A stretch of 64,000 nt of DNA from Balneolaceae bacterium (GTDB lineage: Bacteria > Bacteroidota > Rhodothermia > Balneolales > Balneolaceae). How positions within the stretch are numbered: the first letter of the stretch is position 1; each line of letters begins with the position of its first letter. Positions 1 to 9,607 of the stretch are shown piece by piece. Under the pieces are notes generated by a model. That model made no database searches, was not told the DNA's origin, and was given only the letters and a program-made list of their open reading frames with translations. The stretch lies in NCBI GenBank assembly GCA_017795005.1, contig CP051242.1:2628976-2692975 (forward strand). The letters are read 5' to 3'. The position numbers were made by a program, and so were the translations under genes.

Positions 1-86
1 CAATCGAAATCCAAAAAATGATTTCTCAACACTACGGAGTAAAAAACTCAGAACTTCCTGAATTGTTAAACAGCCTTAGTTTTTAA
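1..86 (+). CDS. C-terminal end of an unidentified protein (partial)
   Basis: An open frame runs in from the left edge and ends at TAA 84-86. It gives 27 residues (IEIQKMISQHYGVKNSELPE and a short tail ending NSLSF). The family is not recognisable from this fragment. Its stop lies inside the 3' end of the convergent MerC-like gene, so the two genes overlap by 11 bp. It could be a chance open frame, but the amphipathic composition and tight convergence favour a real gene end. Confidence 0.45.
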   Translation, partial: IEIQKMISQHYGVKNSELPELLNSLSF

Positions 87-471
87 ACTCAGGGTTCGTT
101 TTGAACTTATAGTTCAACCAATGACCTCGTATAAGCATTAAACTACCAATCAAAGTTATTCCTGCCTCTCCATAATCTCCGAGAGTTTCATTAAAAAACC
201 AGGCAAGGAAAATGATAAAAACACCAACAATCAAATAAATTGTTGTTGAAAGTGATTCATGTTTCCTTCTTAAAGACAAAACTACTGTTGGAGCTATTGC
301 AAGAAAGAAAATAAGATGAGTGTATTCATGAAACTCTTCAAAAGCGGGCCATAAAGGAATTAATGAAACGATTACCGGAACAAGCAAACAATGGATAGCA
401 CAAATACCCGATAGTCCAATTCCGATTCGATCCCAAAATCCAGGTTTTGCTTGTTCTTTGTTATTAATCAA
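76..471 (-). CDS. MerC domain-containing membrane protein
   Basis: A 131-residue protein with about four hydrophobic segments. Near the N-terminus is a GICAIHCLLVP motif, whose Cys/His pair in the first membrane helix is typical of the MerC family (mercuric-ion transport proteins and their many uncharacterised relatives). There are no other mer genes nearby, so a role in mercury resistance is not supported; a general metal-related membrane role is all that can be inferred. The only in-frame start is TTG at 471, without a strong ribosome binding site. The end overlaps the convergent partial gene at the window edge. Confidence 0.8.
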   Translation of the reverse strand: MINNKEQAKPGFWDRIGIGLSGICAIHCLLVPVIVSLIPLWPAFEEFHEYTHLIFFLAIAPTVVLSLRRKHESLSTTIYLIVGVFIIFLAWFFNETLGDYGEAGITLIGSLMLIRGHWLNYKFKTNPEFKN

Positions 472-549
472 TGCTTTTAAAAATAAATTTAATGATACCC
501 CTATTCCGAATCGGGGTCAACCTTAACCTTTTTGTTTTTCTCTACCAGC

Positions 550-1242
550 TTAATCGATAAAAGAGTTCAACGCTATATTGGCTTTTTTCCAATCCGGCAA
601 AAATTGATCCATCAATCCATAAAACCTCTTATTGTGTAATCGTTCTAATAAATGTACCATTTCATGTACTACGACCATTTCCAGACACTTAATATCTTTT
701 TCTACAAGTTTTAGGTTTAACCATATTTTCTGATCTCTGATATTACACGTCCCCCATCTTGTTTTCATTTTTCTAATTCTGAATTCTTTCACATGCACGT
801 TCATTTTGGGCTCGTAATGTCTTACAAATTTCTCTATCAGAATACTTAATCTGTCTCTATACCAACTCTCCAACAGCTTTTCTCTTTTTTTGTGATCTGA
901 TTTTCCCCTTAATTTCATAACTAAGTTATTCTCATGTAGTAGTATCTCTGATTTTGCAGCTCCTTCTTCCACTTTTAGTTCATAGGCTTTTCCAAAGAAA
1001 TAATGTTTCTCTCCGGATTGGTAGGAAAAAACGATTTCAGGCTTCAGGTCTGCTACTTTAGCTTTTTGAGCTTTAATCCATGTGAGTTTATTATGAATAA
1101 ACCGAATTAGATTTTTCTCTGAAATGTGAGCAGGGCAAGAAACACGAACTTTTCCATTTCTTCGGTTAACTCTTAGATATAGATTTTTTATTCGTTTTCG
1201 GTGAACCTTAATCTCTACTCCTTCTACTTCGATAGAGTACAT
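550..1242 (-). CDS. YgjP-like (M48/SprT-like) zinc metallopeptidase domain protein
   Basis: The protein carries VVVHEMVHLLERLHNKRF near the C-terminus: an HExxH zinc site, with a third His in the following LHN, as in the YgjP/DUF45 family. The N-terminal half is the usual basic beta-rich region, and the RKMKTRWGTCN segment before the active site is also a family hallmark. I chose ATG at 1242 (MYSIEVEG) over the upstream in-frame GTG at 1266; both are possible, and neither has a strong Shine-Dalgarno sequence. It is cytoplasmic, with no signal peptide. The substrates of this family are unknown. It stands alone, divergent from the alpha/beta hydrolase. Confidence 0.85.
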   Translation of the reverse strand: MYSIEVEGVEIKVHRKRIKNLYLRVNRRNGKVRVSCPAHISEKNLIRFIHNKLTWIKAQKAKVADLKPEIVFSYQSGEKHYFFGKAYELKVEEGAAKSEILLHENNLVMKLRGKSDHKKREKLLESWYRDRLSILIEKFVRHYEPKMNVHVKEFRIRKMKTRWGTCNIRDQKIWLNLKLVEKDIKCLEMVVVHEMVHLLERLHNKRFYGLMDQFLPDWKKANIALNSFID

Positions 1243-1370
1243 ACTTTGTCTGAAATTTCTGAACACTTTGAACGATAAGAACTTTCTGAGTTATTTATAA
1301 AAGTATTGTGAAAACTATTCATTCATCTTCCCATAATGATTCTTTTATTTCTATGTTGTAGTATATAATT

Positions 1371-2246
1371 ATGAAATATTTTAAGCGCATTTTAAAATGG
1401 CTATTAGCAATTATTCTTTTGGGTTTCATAGGAATAGTGACTTTCATTCATACGGTAGACTTTTCAGTGAGTGAAGAACAAATTGAAGCGGCATTTGAAG
1501 ACGTGCATTACTCGCCTGAGTTTAGAAATTTCAGCTTTGAGGGCAGAGAAATGTTTTATGTTTCGATTGGAGATACTTCCAAACAAGCCCTTTTATTTGT
1601 GCATGGATCTCCCGGTAGCTGGGACAACTTCCTTTATTTTCTTAACGACAAAACACTCTTAGAAAAATACCAATTGATTTCGGTAGACAGACCCGGCTTT
1701 GGCAAAAGTGGTAATGGTATACCCGAGCGATCACTAGCTAAACAAGCTGAATTAATAAATGAAGTATTGGTTTTAGAGAATACTTCAGCAATTCTTATTG
1801 GTCATTCCTACGGTGGTCCTGTTATTGTAAGAATGGCTATTGATTATCCCGAATATGCTGATGGGTTGGTATTGGTTGCCGGATCTGTAGACCCTGAACT
1901 CGAAGAAACAAAATGGTATCAGATCCCTGTGCATTATAAAATTCTCTCATGGATACTTCCCGATATAATTTATTCTACAAATGAAGAAATTCTGGCTTTA
2001 AAAAATGAACTCATTGAAATGAAACCGGGTTGGGAGAAAATCAATCAACCTGTCTCAATTATTCAAGGAGGAAAGGATAATCTTGTTCCAAAAGAAAACG
2101 CTGATTTCGCTCAGAAAATGCTTGTTAATGCCAATGTATACATGGCTATAGATTTTGAAATGAATCACTTTGTACCGTGGAATCGACCTCAGCTAATTAA
2201 AAATGAAATTCATCGAATCGACTCTGTTATAAATAAAAAGCCTTGA
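1371..2246 (+). CDS. Membrane-anchored alpha/beta hydrolase
   Basis: A 291-residue protein with one N-terminal transmembrane helix (about residues 8-28) followed by an alpha/beta-hydrolase fold. The oxyanion-loop motif HGSPGSWDNF lies around residue 78, the nucleophile is S146 in GHSYGG, and the acid and base candidates are D in GGKDNLVP and H in MNHFVPW. It is therefore a serine hydrolase of unknown substrate, probably facing the periplasm. It is a single gene and ends in a bidirectional terminator hairpin shared with the convergent Bax-inhibitor gene. Confidence 0.85.
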   Translation: MKYFKRILKWLLAIILLGFIGIVTFIHTVDFSVSEEQIEAAFEDVHYSPEFRNFSFEGREMFYVSIGDTSKQALLFVHGSPGSWDNFLYFLNDKTLLEKYQLISVDRPGFGKSGNGIPERSLAKQAELINEVLVLENTSAILIGHSYGGPVIVRMAIDYPEYADGLVLVAGSVDPELEETKWYQIPVHYKILSWILPDIIYSTNEEILALKNELIEMKPGWEKINQPVSIIQGGKDNLVPKENADFAQKMLVNANVYMAIDFEMNHFVPWNRPQLIKNEIHRIDSVINKKP

Positions 2247-2265
2247 TCAGAAAGACCAAGGCTTT
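2237..2265. terminator. Bidirectional intrinsic terminator
   Basis: The inverted repeat AAAGCCTTG ... CAAGGCTTT has 9-bp arms at 2237-2245 and 2257-2265. It is flanked by A-rich sequence on the left and a T/A run on the right. It overlaps the hydrolase stop codon and precedes the convergent Bax-inhibitor stop at 2288, so it could serve both genes. Confidence 0.75.
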
Positions 2266-2287
2266 GAAAATTTTAAAAAATTAGGCT

Positions 2288-2980
2288 TTACCTTCTGTTT
2301 CCAAATATTCTTAACAAGAATATGAACAGATTTATAAAATCTAAGTAAAGTGCTAACGCTCCCATAATCGCACCCTTTCTTCCCTCTTCACTTTCAACAT
2401 CCATTTCGAGGCTCATTTTTTTAATCCTTTGAGTATCATATGCTGTAAGACCAATAAAAATTAAAACTCCAGCATAGGAGATGATCAAATCGAATAAAGT
2501 ATTCTGCCAGAAGAAACTAACAAAAAGTGCTATTAATAAGCCTATAAGAGCCATGAATAGGAGGTTCCCCCAAGATGTAAGATCCTTTTTAGTGAAATAT
2601 CCGAATGCACTCATTGCACCGAAAGTACCCGCTGTAACAAAGAATGTAGAAGCAATGGAAGCAGTCGTGTATACATAAAATAATGATGATAAGATTAATC
2701 CATTTAAAGCGGAATAGAGCATAAATAAACCTATTGCCATATTAGATGACATTCTGTCAATTGCCGAACTAATCCAATAAACAAGCCCGAGCAAAGCCAC
2801 AAAAAGCACCATAATAATTATCGGCGACCCGAAAAGCATACTCATGAGTGCTTCTGAAGATGCTGTTCTAAGTGCTACAAAACCTGTAACTGTCAAAGCA
2901 AGACACATCCAGGCATATACTTTGTTAATGAATGAAGTTTGTAGGCTTTTAACCTGATCTGCAGTTAATTGTGTATACAT
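2288..2980 (-). CDS. Bax inhibitor-1/YccA family membrane protein
   Basis: A 230-residue integral membrane protein with seven hydrophobic segments spread along its length. The C-terminal region has the family pattern LTAYDTQRIK followed by GALALYLDFINLFIFLLR. The length and topology match bacterial BI-1/YccA/YbhL proteins, which are pH-sensitive calcium-leak channels or modulators of membrane proteases in characterised members. It is monocistronic and converges on the hydrolase gene. Confidence 0.92.
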   Translation of the reverse strand: MYTQLTADQVKSLQTSFINKVYAWMCLALTVTGFVALRTASSEALMSMLFGSPIIIMVLFVALLGLVYWISSAIDRMSSNMAIGLFMLYSALNGLILSSLFYVYTTASIASTFFVTAGTFGAMSAFGYFTKKDLTSWGNLLFMALIGLLIALFVSFFWQNTLFDLIISYAGVLIFIGLTAYDTQRIKKMSLEMDVESEEGRKGAIMGALALYLDFINLFIFLLRIFGNRR

Positions 2981-3057
2981 TTTAGTAATGATTTAAAATT
3001 CTTTTTGTTACAGAAGATAATGATCTGACACCAGATATATTGCAAATCTTATGCCAT

Positions 3058-5694
3058 CTAGCTACCGAACCAGTAGCTGAATTTTATTAGAAAGATATTA
3101 AGCGGTTTATCTTTAAAAATGTCGATAGTATTATCGAAAGGCATAAACGAACTTTGACCTTGAACTACATTTTGTCGGTCTTGTTGCCAAACCAGAAAAA
3201 TGGTTGAACCCGGTCGGTACTCATATCTTAAAACAGCATTCCCTTGAATTGTTCGGTAATCGAAATCAAAACCAGAATTAAATGCAGCTACATTTTCAGG
3301 AGTAGTTACTTCATCAAGTGGAGTAAAATTATACGTCTTACTTTCACTAAAGAACTTAAAGTTGTAGAAATCAGCTGAGTAAATTAACGGACGTGCATAT
3401 GTTTGGAGACTAAGCTTTGATGAAAAAGTCCAGTTAAGTCTGAATTCAGTATAAAAGATATCCAGATCAGCCTCAGAGAATAGAGTCCCTAAAGCTTCGC
3501 TTTCATATCCATCAAAACTCTCCGGCTTCTCATTCGTTGATTTTTCGAAGTAGAAGGTTGGAGAAATGCTTAATTGAATAAAGCTTGCCGGACGGTAGTA
3601 AATATTAGAATAAATGCTGGATGTAAACTCACCTGAAGTATCTCTTCTGTAAGAGCCTCCAACTGATGCATAAAAGTTTTTGGTAGCGTTAGATGTAACT
3701 TCTAACGAAGTACTCCAATCCCTTGGTCTTTTAAGTACAGCTCCTCCTCTTGAGCTTCTATCGTCGTAAAATGTACCTGTAAAACCTGCAGTTCCTAAAA
3801 TAGTCCACAGATTATTTAACTGGAAATAAGCTCCCGAAGAATAGAAGTTCATAATCAAATCCCCATCAAAGTTCCAGGCATACCCGCCATAAGCCCAGAG
3901 TAAATAAAACCGGAACATTTCGGAGCTGACATTTAAATATTCAGCATACAAATGTGGAGCCCGATAGTCTGATCTTGTTTGAAAACCAATGTCATTAATT
4001 TCATAACCAGGGCTCATTTCTGAATAGGTAAATGAATATCTCAAACCTGCACCGCTATATTTCCCTATACTGAATTCACCAAAATATCCATTTAAATTAG
4101 TTTTAGTAGAATCTACTGAGAGATAATCAGAGTCAACTCGATTATAGTACCTGACTGATCTGGTTTGTGTATTAATGATTGAATTCTGGGTGCCATTTAC
4201 CTGACTAAATGCCAAAACTGCACCAGCACCCCAGTTTCGATTCCCCCAAAAATACTGCCCATCAATTCCACCCTGATAGGCAGACTCGTGAAGATAATTT
4301 TCAAGATAGGAACCACTCATTGAACGGTTGACTGAACTTAAAAAGCCCCCAACCTGAGCATCACCTTCTTTTAAATCCTGTTTAACTCTGGCTACTAAAT
4401 AATTTGTAGCAGGTTCAATTTTATATTCTCCTCGGGAATCATCTCCTGTATGGAAATAATTAGATTCTTCATCTAAGGTATATGCATTTAATACACCGAC
4501 AGATAGCCCACCTTCCGTTTTTCCACTCACTTTTGCCGCTCCTGCAATTGTAGTTTCAGAAGGACGGTCTTCAAATGAAAAAGAGGTGTCTGTTTCCAGC
4601 CCAACCATACCGGGCTGTCCAAATGGCTCTTTACCTATTCTTCTACTATAAAAGTTCGAATGAGTGCTAAAAGTATTTTGTGAAGTTGTTGAACCAAACG
4701 AAAAGATGTCACCTCCTTCCAGAAAGAATGGACGTTGCTCAGCGAAAAAATCTTCGAAAACTGTAAGGTTAATAGTAGCTGGGTCTGCTTCAACCTGTCC
4801 AAAATCAGGGTTTATTGTACCTGTAAGAGTAAAATCAGATGTAATTCCATATTTAAAATCAGCACCGGCTTTTGCTGAAAATTCGTTTTCATCATAAAAT
4901 GGATTACCATTGTTTAAATCTGGCTCTCTTTTTAATTCACCTGAAACGTATGGAACTACTTCCAATCTTAGAGGTCGGGGTAGATTTTCTATTCCTTCTA
5001 AATCACCAAAAAAAGAGACCTGCCCGTATTCTTCCCGTGGAATTCTGGACCAATAATTAAATTCATCATAGCGGGCAATTTGACGTTCAAAATTAATTCC
5101 CCAGTTTTGTTGCTCCCTTGTTGAGTTAAATCTAAGTTGAGATAGTGGAATTCTGAATTCAGCAATCCACCCTTCCGAATTTATTGAAGTCTCAGCATCC
5201 CAAACTGCATCCCATAAAATATCTTCTTCCACATCATTAAAGAACATGATGTCTTTCTGAACCCCTTTAGGATTTACTCCAAATGTAAACGCAGTTCGAT
5301 TGTCATTATAACTGTCGATACTTACAAAAATCCAGTCACTTAATTCATCCCCATCTCTTCTGAATAAGGTGGAAGTTATAGAGTCCGGAGCTGTGTCGTA
5401 ATTAAACACTCCTACGTAAAGATATTTATCAGAGTACAAGATTTTAACTTCGGTCCTTTGGCTAGGTTTTCCTCCATCTTTTGGAAAGTTTTGAATAAAA
5501 TCTCTTGCCGGTTCTGCTGAATTCCAAAAAGCTTCGTTCAGAATGCCATCAATATAAATTTCGCTGTCTGAAGTTACTTTTTCTGCTTTTAAGGTAGGTC
5601 TGATTGAAGAAGATTGGGCTATTGTATTTGTTGAAAACACAAAGAGAAATGCAATAATAACCGCACCAACATAAACACATTGCGTGTTTTTCAT
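3058..5694 (-). CDS. DUF5916 outer-membrane protein with CBM9-like N-terminal domain
   Basis: An 878-residue protein starting at ATG 5694 (MKNTQCVYVG...), which has a signal peptide ending at TIAQ and AGGA upstream. The open frame extends 40 codons further upstream, but that part has no signal or SD and I rejected it. After the signal is a CBM9-like beta-sandwich (about residues 30-210: EIYIDGILNEAFWNSA, DKYLYVGVF, GWIAEFRIPLSQLRF). A long strand-rich region follows that is typical of DUF5916 and probably forms an outer-membrane barrel; the segment with FFAEQRPFFLEGGDIF is highly conserved in the family. It is a tandem paralogue of the next gene upstream and ends in FSYWFGS, as that one ends in FSYWLGS. 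The ligand is unknown. Confidence 0.9.
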   Translation of the reverse strand: MKNTQCVYVGAVIIAFLFVFSTNTIAQSSSIRPTLKAEKVTSDSEIYIDGILNEAFWNSAEPARDFIQNFPKDGGKPSQRTEVKILYSDKYLYVGVFNYDTAPDSITSTLFRRDGDELSDWIFVSIDSYNDNRTAFTFGVNPKGVQKDIMFFNDVEEDILWDAVWDAETSINSEGWIAEFRIPLSQLRFNSTREQQNWGINFERQIARYDEFNYWSRIPREEYGQVSFFGDLEGIENLPRPLRLEVVPYVSGELKREPDLNNGNPFYDENEFSAKAGADFKYGITSDFTLTGTINPDFGQVEADPATINLTVFEDFFAEQRPFFLEGGDIFSFGSTTSQNTFSTHSNFYSRRIGKEPFGQPGMVGLETDTSFSFEDRPSETTIAGAAKVSGKTEGGLSVGVLNAYTLDEESNYFHTGDDSRGEYKIEPATNYLVARVKQDLKEGDAQVGGFLSSVNRSMSGSYLENYLHESAYQGGIDGQYFWGNRNWGAGAVLAFSQVNGTQNSIINTQTRSVRYYNRVDSDYLSVDSTKTNLNGYFGEFSIGKYSGAGLRYSFTYSEMSPGYEINDIGFQTRSDYRAPHLYAEYLNVSSEMFRFYLLWAYGGYAWNFDGDLIMNFYSSGAYFQLNNLWTILGTAGFTGTFYDDRSSRGGAVLKRPRDWSTSLEVTSNATKNFYASVGGSYRRDTSGEFTSSIYSNIYYRPASFIQLSISPTFYFEKSTNEKPESFDGYESEALGTLFSEADLDIFYTEFRLNWTFSSKLSLQTYARPLIYSADFYNFKFFSESKTYNFTPLDEVTTPENVAAFNSGFDFDYRTIQGNAVLRYEYRPGSTIFLVWQQDRQNVVQGQSSFMPFDNTIDIFKDKPLNIFLIKFSYWFGS

Positions 5695-5795
5695 TCGTAT
5701 TCCTGTAGCTGATTTCTTAATTCTGCAGAGCCCCTTTTGGGAAATATGCCCGTATTGCCAATTAAGAGAATAATACTCAGCTATTGTTACAAATA

Positions 5796-5823
5796 AAAAA
5801 AGGGATGCAAGCACCCCTTTTTA
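5796..5823 (-). terminator. Intrinsic terminator after the second DUF5916 gene
   Basis: Read on the minus strand, the sequence is AAAAAGGGGTGC, a short TT loop, GCATCCC, then a run of T. It starts directly after the stop of the 5829-8660 gene and lies in the gap before the 3058-5694 gene. The downstream DUF5916 gene may therefore need its own promoter or depend on read-through. Confidence 0.75.
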
Positions 5824-5828
5824 TAGTA

Positions 5829-8660
5829 TCAACTACCTAACCAGTAGCTGAATTTGACTAAGAAAATATTGGTGGGCTCAGGGTCAAATAGCTCTCTGGT
5901 ATTGTCCCAGAAATTGAAATTACCGTCTCCTCTTCCGCCGGCTCTTTGTTGTTGCCAAACAAGGAAGAAAGTTGAACCAGGTTTGTATTCCCATCTGAAC
6001 ACAGCGCTACCTTGGAGATTCAAACTGGTAAAATCGCTTGCACTCCCTCTGCTGAAATAGAAATCACGATCACCGTTCTCGTCTACATCTACCTCATAAC
6101 AAGAGCCTATTGCATCGCCTTCGTCATTCAAACACGAGTTATTAAGGGTAAGTTGATCTTCAGTAAACTCATTGAATTCGAAACCGCCGGGCTTGGTAAA
6201 CTGCTTGATTCGGGAATATTTACCTGAATAAATAAATGGTCTGAAATACGTTTCTAATGACATTCTGGGGTTGAATGTCCAATTTAATCTAATTGGAATA
6301 GATAAATTTGTGTTACGGAAATCAGCAAATATATATCGGTTTCCAAAAGTATAATCAGGGTCAACAGCTGGGTTGTCACTGTCGTAATCAACAGTAGTAA
6401 TATACTGATCTTCATCCAGTTCCAGCCCTAATTCAGGTTCTACTGAAACCTGAATAAAAGTTGTTGGACGATACGTAAACCATATCCAGTAATAATCATC
6501 GAATTCGTTGCCGATATCTCTCCTATGGAATTGCCCAAATCCTCCAGCAAAAATTTTAGAACGATCTGATCCAACATTGAAATTAAAGTTCAGGTCATCA
6601 TTGTATTTCATTAACGGACCACCTCTTGTTAATCGATCTGACACTCTCCCTGTTGATCCGTTAAAATTCATATTGAAAGTCCATTGGTTTTTGAATCTTG
6701 TAAAACCACCAAGGTTATAGTTTTGGAATAAACGGTCGCCATCATAGTTCCACCCATGAAGGTGATAGCTCCACAATTCCCAGTATTGTACATTTTTTGG
6801 CGATGTTTCCTGCCACTGGAAGGCAAACGCAAGAGCCCGATAGTCTGCTCTGTTTTGAAATCCAAGATCATTGGTTTCGTATCCCGGACTTACTTCAGAA
6901 TATGTTACTGAACCAGTAAAATGATCTCCGGATGACTTTCGAAGACTAAGTTCTGTCGCAAAACCTTCCAAACTGGTTTTGGTTGGGTCAACGCTTAATT
7001 CATCGGAATCTACTCTATGTAAATATCTTTGAGGTGCAATTTGTGCAGCAGTGATTGTCTCTCTACTTCCATTTATCTGACTAACCGAAAAAGTACCACT
7101 TACAACGTATTGACGATCATTCCAGTTATGTTCGAAATCCAGACCCGTTACATAAGCTGAATTTCTTAAATAAGTTTCAAAGTATGTGTCGTTAATATTT
7201 CGATTTACCGCACTAAAGAACCCACCTGCAACGGTATTTCCTTCATTGATATCTTTTTTTACTCTTGTAACAAGATAGTTTGTAGCAGGTTCTACACGGT
7301 AACTTCCGGTAGTTTGTCCCAGTACATTACCCTGATTCAGAGTATAAGATGCATTTTCTTCTAATGTATAAGCATTTAGAAGACCAATTGACCATCCTGA
7401 TTTGGTTTTACCACTAATTTTTGCAGCAGCAGCAATGTTTGTTTGATTTGGTACATCCTGATAAGCTGATCTTAAACTGTCGGGATTAAATACCGATCCA
7501 CCATTGTAAGCATTATACCTACCTAATGAACCCTGAGGTGATCGTCCTATTCTTCTGGAATAAAAAGTATTTGGGTTTCCGAACGTATTATAGGTCCTTG
7601 TACTTCCAAATCTGAAAATATCATTTCCTTCAAGAAAGAAAGGTCTTCTTTCCTGAAAAAATATCTCGAACTGGGATAAATTTATAGTTGCCGGATCAGC
7701 CTCTACCTGCCCAAAATCAGGGTTTATAGTGGCTGTTAGTGTGAGATCAGAAGTAAGACCGTATTTAACATCTCCACCCACACCAAAGTTTAGATCATTT
7801 TTATTGTAATATGGATTATTTGGATCTCCCTCTGGCTCTCGTGTTAACTGAGACGATACATAAGGAGTAACTTCTAACCGGCGAGGCTCATCCAGGTTTG
7901 AGATCCCATTTAACCTTCCAAACTTTGATACAGCTCCCGCTTCTGTTTGAGGAGTTGGAGCCCAATAATTAAATTCATTATGGCGGGCTATTCGGCGTTG
8001 AAAATTTACACCCCAGCTTTGTGTAGCATCTTTGGAACTAAACCGAAGCTGAGATAATGGGATTTTCATTTCTACCGACCATCCATTTGCCTGAGTAAAC
8101 GCCTCCGCTTCCCAAACGGCATCCCAAAGTACATCTTCCCCATTATCATCGAAGTAAAGAATATCTTTTTGTACACCCCGGGGATTTACTGCAAAGGTAA
8201 AAGCTGTTCTTTTATCATTGTAACTATCAAAACTTACATATACCCAGTCACTGGCAAAATTCCCATCTCTTCTGAATAACGGGCTTGTTGTAGAATCGAT
8301 ATTTGTCTCAAATGCCATGATACCTACAAAAATGTATTTATTGGTATACACAATTCTGGCTTCCGTTCTTTGAGAAGGTTCACCACCATCTACAGGAAAA
8401 CGCTGGGTAAATCCGGTAGCTATGGGAGCTGTTTGCCAGATCAATTCATCTAATTTCCCATCCAAGACAACTTCATTACCTGAAATTCTTATTGCATCCA
8501 TGGTAGGAAAGTCAACACTTCCTTCCCGGTAATCTTTTGTTGGGTTAGCGATTCCTGACGTAGAGCTTCTTACTATTTGTTCACCCGGAGTTTGTGATTG
8601 CGCATTTGCTTTACTCCCAAAGGTAAGACATACTATTAGCAGGGGTAGTAGTTTTTTCAT
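5829..8660 (-). CDS. DUF5916 outer-membrane protein with CBM9-like domain (paralogue)
   Basis: A 943-residue paralogue of the 3058-5694 product. The signal peptide is MKKLLPLLIVCLTFGSKANA; a CBM9-like sandwich spans about residues 55-240 (EVVLDGKLDELIWQTA, NKYIFVGIM, GWSVEMKIPLSQLRF). The DUF5916 barrel-like region follows, with FFQERRPFFLEGNDIF. It is longer mainly through an insert near the C-terminus rich in Asp/Glu and containing two Cys (CLNDEGDAIGSCYE), possibly a disulphide loop or metal-binding turn. It is the first of the tandem pair, 124 bp downstream of the DUF4097 genes, with a strong hairpin in between. Confidence 0.9.
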   Translation of the reverse strand: MKKLLPLLIVCLTFGSKANAQSQTPGEQIVRSSTSGIANPTKDYREGSVDFPTMDAIRISGNEVVLDGKLDELIWQTAPIATGFTQRFPVDGGEPSQRTEARIVYTNKYIFVGIMAFETNIDSTTSPLFRRDGNFASDWVYVSFDSYNDKRTAFTFAVNPRGVQKDILYFDDNGEDVLWDAVWEAEAFTQANGWSVEMKIPLSQLRFSSKDATQSWGVNFQRRIARHNEFNYWAPTPQTEAGAVSKFGRLNGISNLDEPRRLEVTPYVSSQLTREPEGDPNNPYYNKNDLNFGVGGDVKYGLTSDLTLTATINPDFGQVEADPATINLSQFEIFFQERRPFFLEGNDIFRFGSTRTYNTFGNPNTFYSRRIGRSPQGSLGRYNAYNGGSVFNPDSLRSAYQDVPNQTNIAAAAKISGKTKSGWSIGLLNAYTLEENASYTLNQGNVLGQTTGSYRVEPATNYLVTRVKKDINEGNTVAGGFFSAVNRNINDTYFETYLRNSAYVTGLDFEHNWNDRQYVVSGTFSVSQINGSRETITAAQIAPQRYLHRVDSDELSVDPTKTSLEGFATELSLRKSSGDHFTGSVTYSEVSPGYETNDLGFQNRADYRALAFAFQWQETSPKNVQYWELWSYHLHGWNYDGDRLFQNYNLGGFTRFKNQWTFNMNFNGSTGRVSDRLTRGGPLMKYNDDLNFNFNVGSDRSKIFAGGFGQFHRRDIGNEFDDYYWIWFTYRPTTFIQVSVEPELGLELDEDQYITTVDYDSDNPAVDPDYTFGNRYIFADFRNTNLSIPIRLNWTFNPRMSLETYFRPFIYSGKYSRIKQFTKPGGFEFNEFTEDQLTLNNSCLNDEGDAIGSCYEVDVDENGDRDFYFSRGSASDFTSLNLQGSAVFRWEYKPGSTFFLVWQQQRAGGRGDGNFNFWDNTRELFDPEPTNIFLVKFSYWLGS

Positions 8661-8684
8661 GATGTACTCTGGCTGGGTTTCTGC

Positions 8685-8722
8685 TCCGGCAGTTCAGTTT
8701 TTACATCTGATTTACTGCCGGA
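8685..8722. other. 9-bp perfect hairpin between DUF4097 and DUF5916 genes
   Basis: The arms TCCGGCAGT (8685-8693) and ACTGCCGGA (8714-8722) are exact reverse complements around a 20-base AT-rich loop. There is no T run on the minus-strand side, so it is not a classical terminator. It may be an mRNA-processing or attenuation structure within the operon. Confidence 0.5.
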
Positions 8723-8784
8723 AAAGCGATTTTTATTTTCTCGTAAGTTTGACGGGCAGAAACAGTTAACGTTTCTTCGATTTA

Positions 8785-9588
8785 CTAGTTTTTACTTATT
8801 TCAATATCTCCATGGAGCGTCTTGAAAAGGAACTCAGGTCCGCCTCCATTCACTGTACCAGTAATCCATTTATTTACGGTTACCGTGTACTTTCCATCTC
8901 CACTTGATACTTCTGAAGCACTGGATGACCGATCAATATTCATATCGAAATTGGTGTATACATCACCATAATCGGTTTTCATTTTTCCAGTAAATTTGGT
9001 GTTACCCGGAAATGAAACTTCAATATCTCCATTGAGGCCGGTAAATGACATTGGAGTGTTTGGAGTAACTGATACCATAGAAACTTCAATATCACCGTTC
9101 ACACTGTTCACAACTACAGATCCGCCGACTCTCATCATTTCTACATCACCATTGGTGGCTTTTACTTCATGTTCTCCAACAACTCCTTCAATCATAAGAT
9201 CTCCGTGAGTTACCTGAATATTTAAAGAAAAGTTTTTAGGAACCCACACTTCCAGATCCATATCATGTGAATTCGGAGCTGTTTTGATTCTAACTTCATT
9301 ATTGTCTTCTGTGACTTCCAGACCAGCTCCATTCGTAGAGATTCGACGGAGACCGTTTCGGCTGTAGTCTCTTTTATCGTCATCGTCTTCTCCATCGAAA
9401 ACGACTACAATATCCTGCCCATCATGAGCTTTGATTACGATATCGTCTGCATAAACTGCATTAAGACTTAGTTTTCCGGGGCCGCCAGGATTTGTTAAAG
9501 GAACCCTCAGGTCGTTCTGACCAAAAACGACTCCGCTGGTAATTGCCAACATGCCCAATACGTAGATAATTGATTTTACTCTTTTCAT
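8785..9588 (-). CDS. Secreted DUF4097 family beta-strand-repeat protein
   Basis: A 267-residue protein starting at ATG 9588 (MKRVKSIIYVLG..., signal peptide ending at VVFGQ, AGAAG upstream). An in-frame start at 9636 would run into the upstream coding region and lacks a signal. The mature part is a repeating beta-helix-like pattern of short strands with Gly-Asp turns (THGDLMIEG, TNGDVEMMRV, VNGDIEVSMV, LNGDIEVSFPG, DYGDVYTNF, LHGDIEIS), the DUF4097/adhesin-like fold. It is 19 bp downstream of a longer paralogue and part of the sigma-factor locus. In characterised Firmicutes the fold occurs in cell-envelope stress systems; the function here is inferred only. Confidence 0.85.
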   Translation of the reverse strand: MKRVKSIIYVLGMLAITSGVVFGQNDLRVPLTNPGGPGKLSLNAVYADDIVIKAHDGQDIVVVFDGEDDDDKRDYSRNGLRRISTNGAGLEVTEDNNEVRIKTAPNSHDMDLEVWVPKNFSLNIQVTHGDLMIEGVVGEHEVKATNGDVEMMRVGGSVVVNSVNGDIEVSMVSVTPNTPMSFTGLNGDIEVSFPGNTKFTGKMKTDYGDVYTNFDMNIDRSSSASEVSSGDGKYTVTVNKWITGTVNGGGPEFLFKTLHGDIEISKN

Positions 9589-9607
9589 TGTTCTTCTGTG
9601 TGAATTA

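Noticed and set aside
76-471. Mercury-resistance operon
   Set aside because: Only a MerC-like protein is present; merA, merR, merT and merP are absent from the visible region.
5695-5814. 40-codon N-terminal extension of the distal DUF5916 gene
   Set aside because: It lacks a signal peptide and SD, and overlaps the terminator/intergenic region; the internal ATG at 5694 has both.
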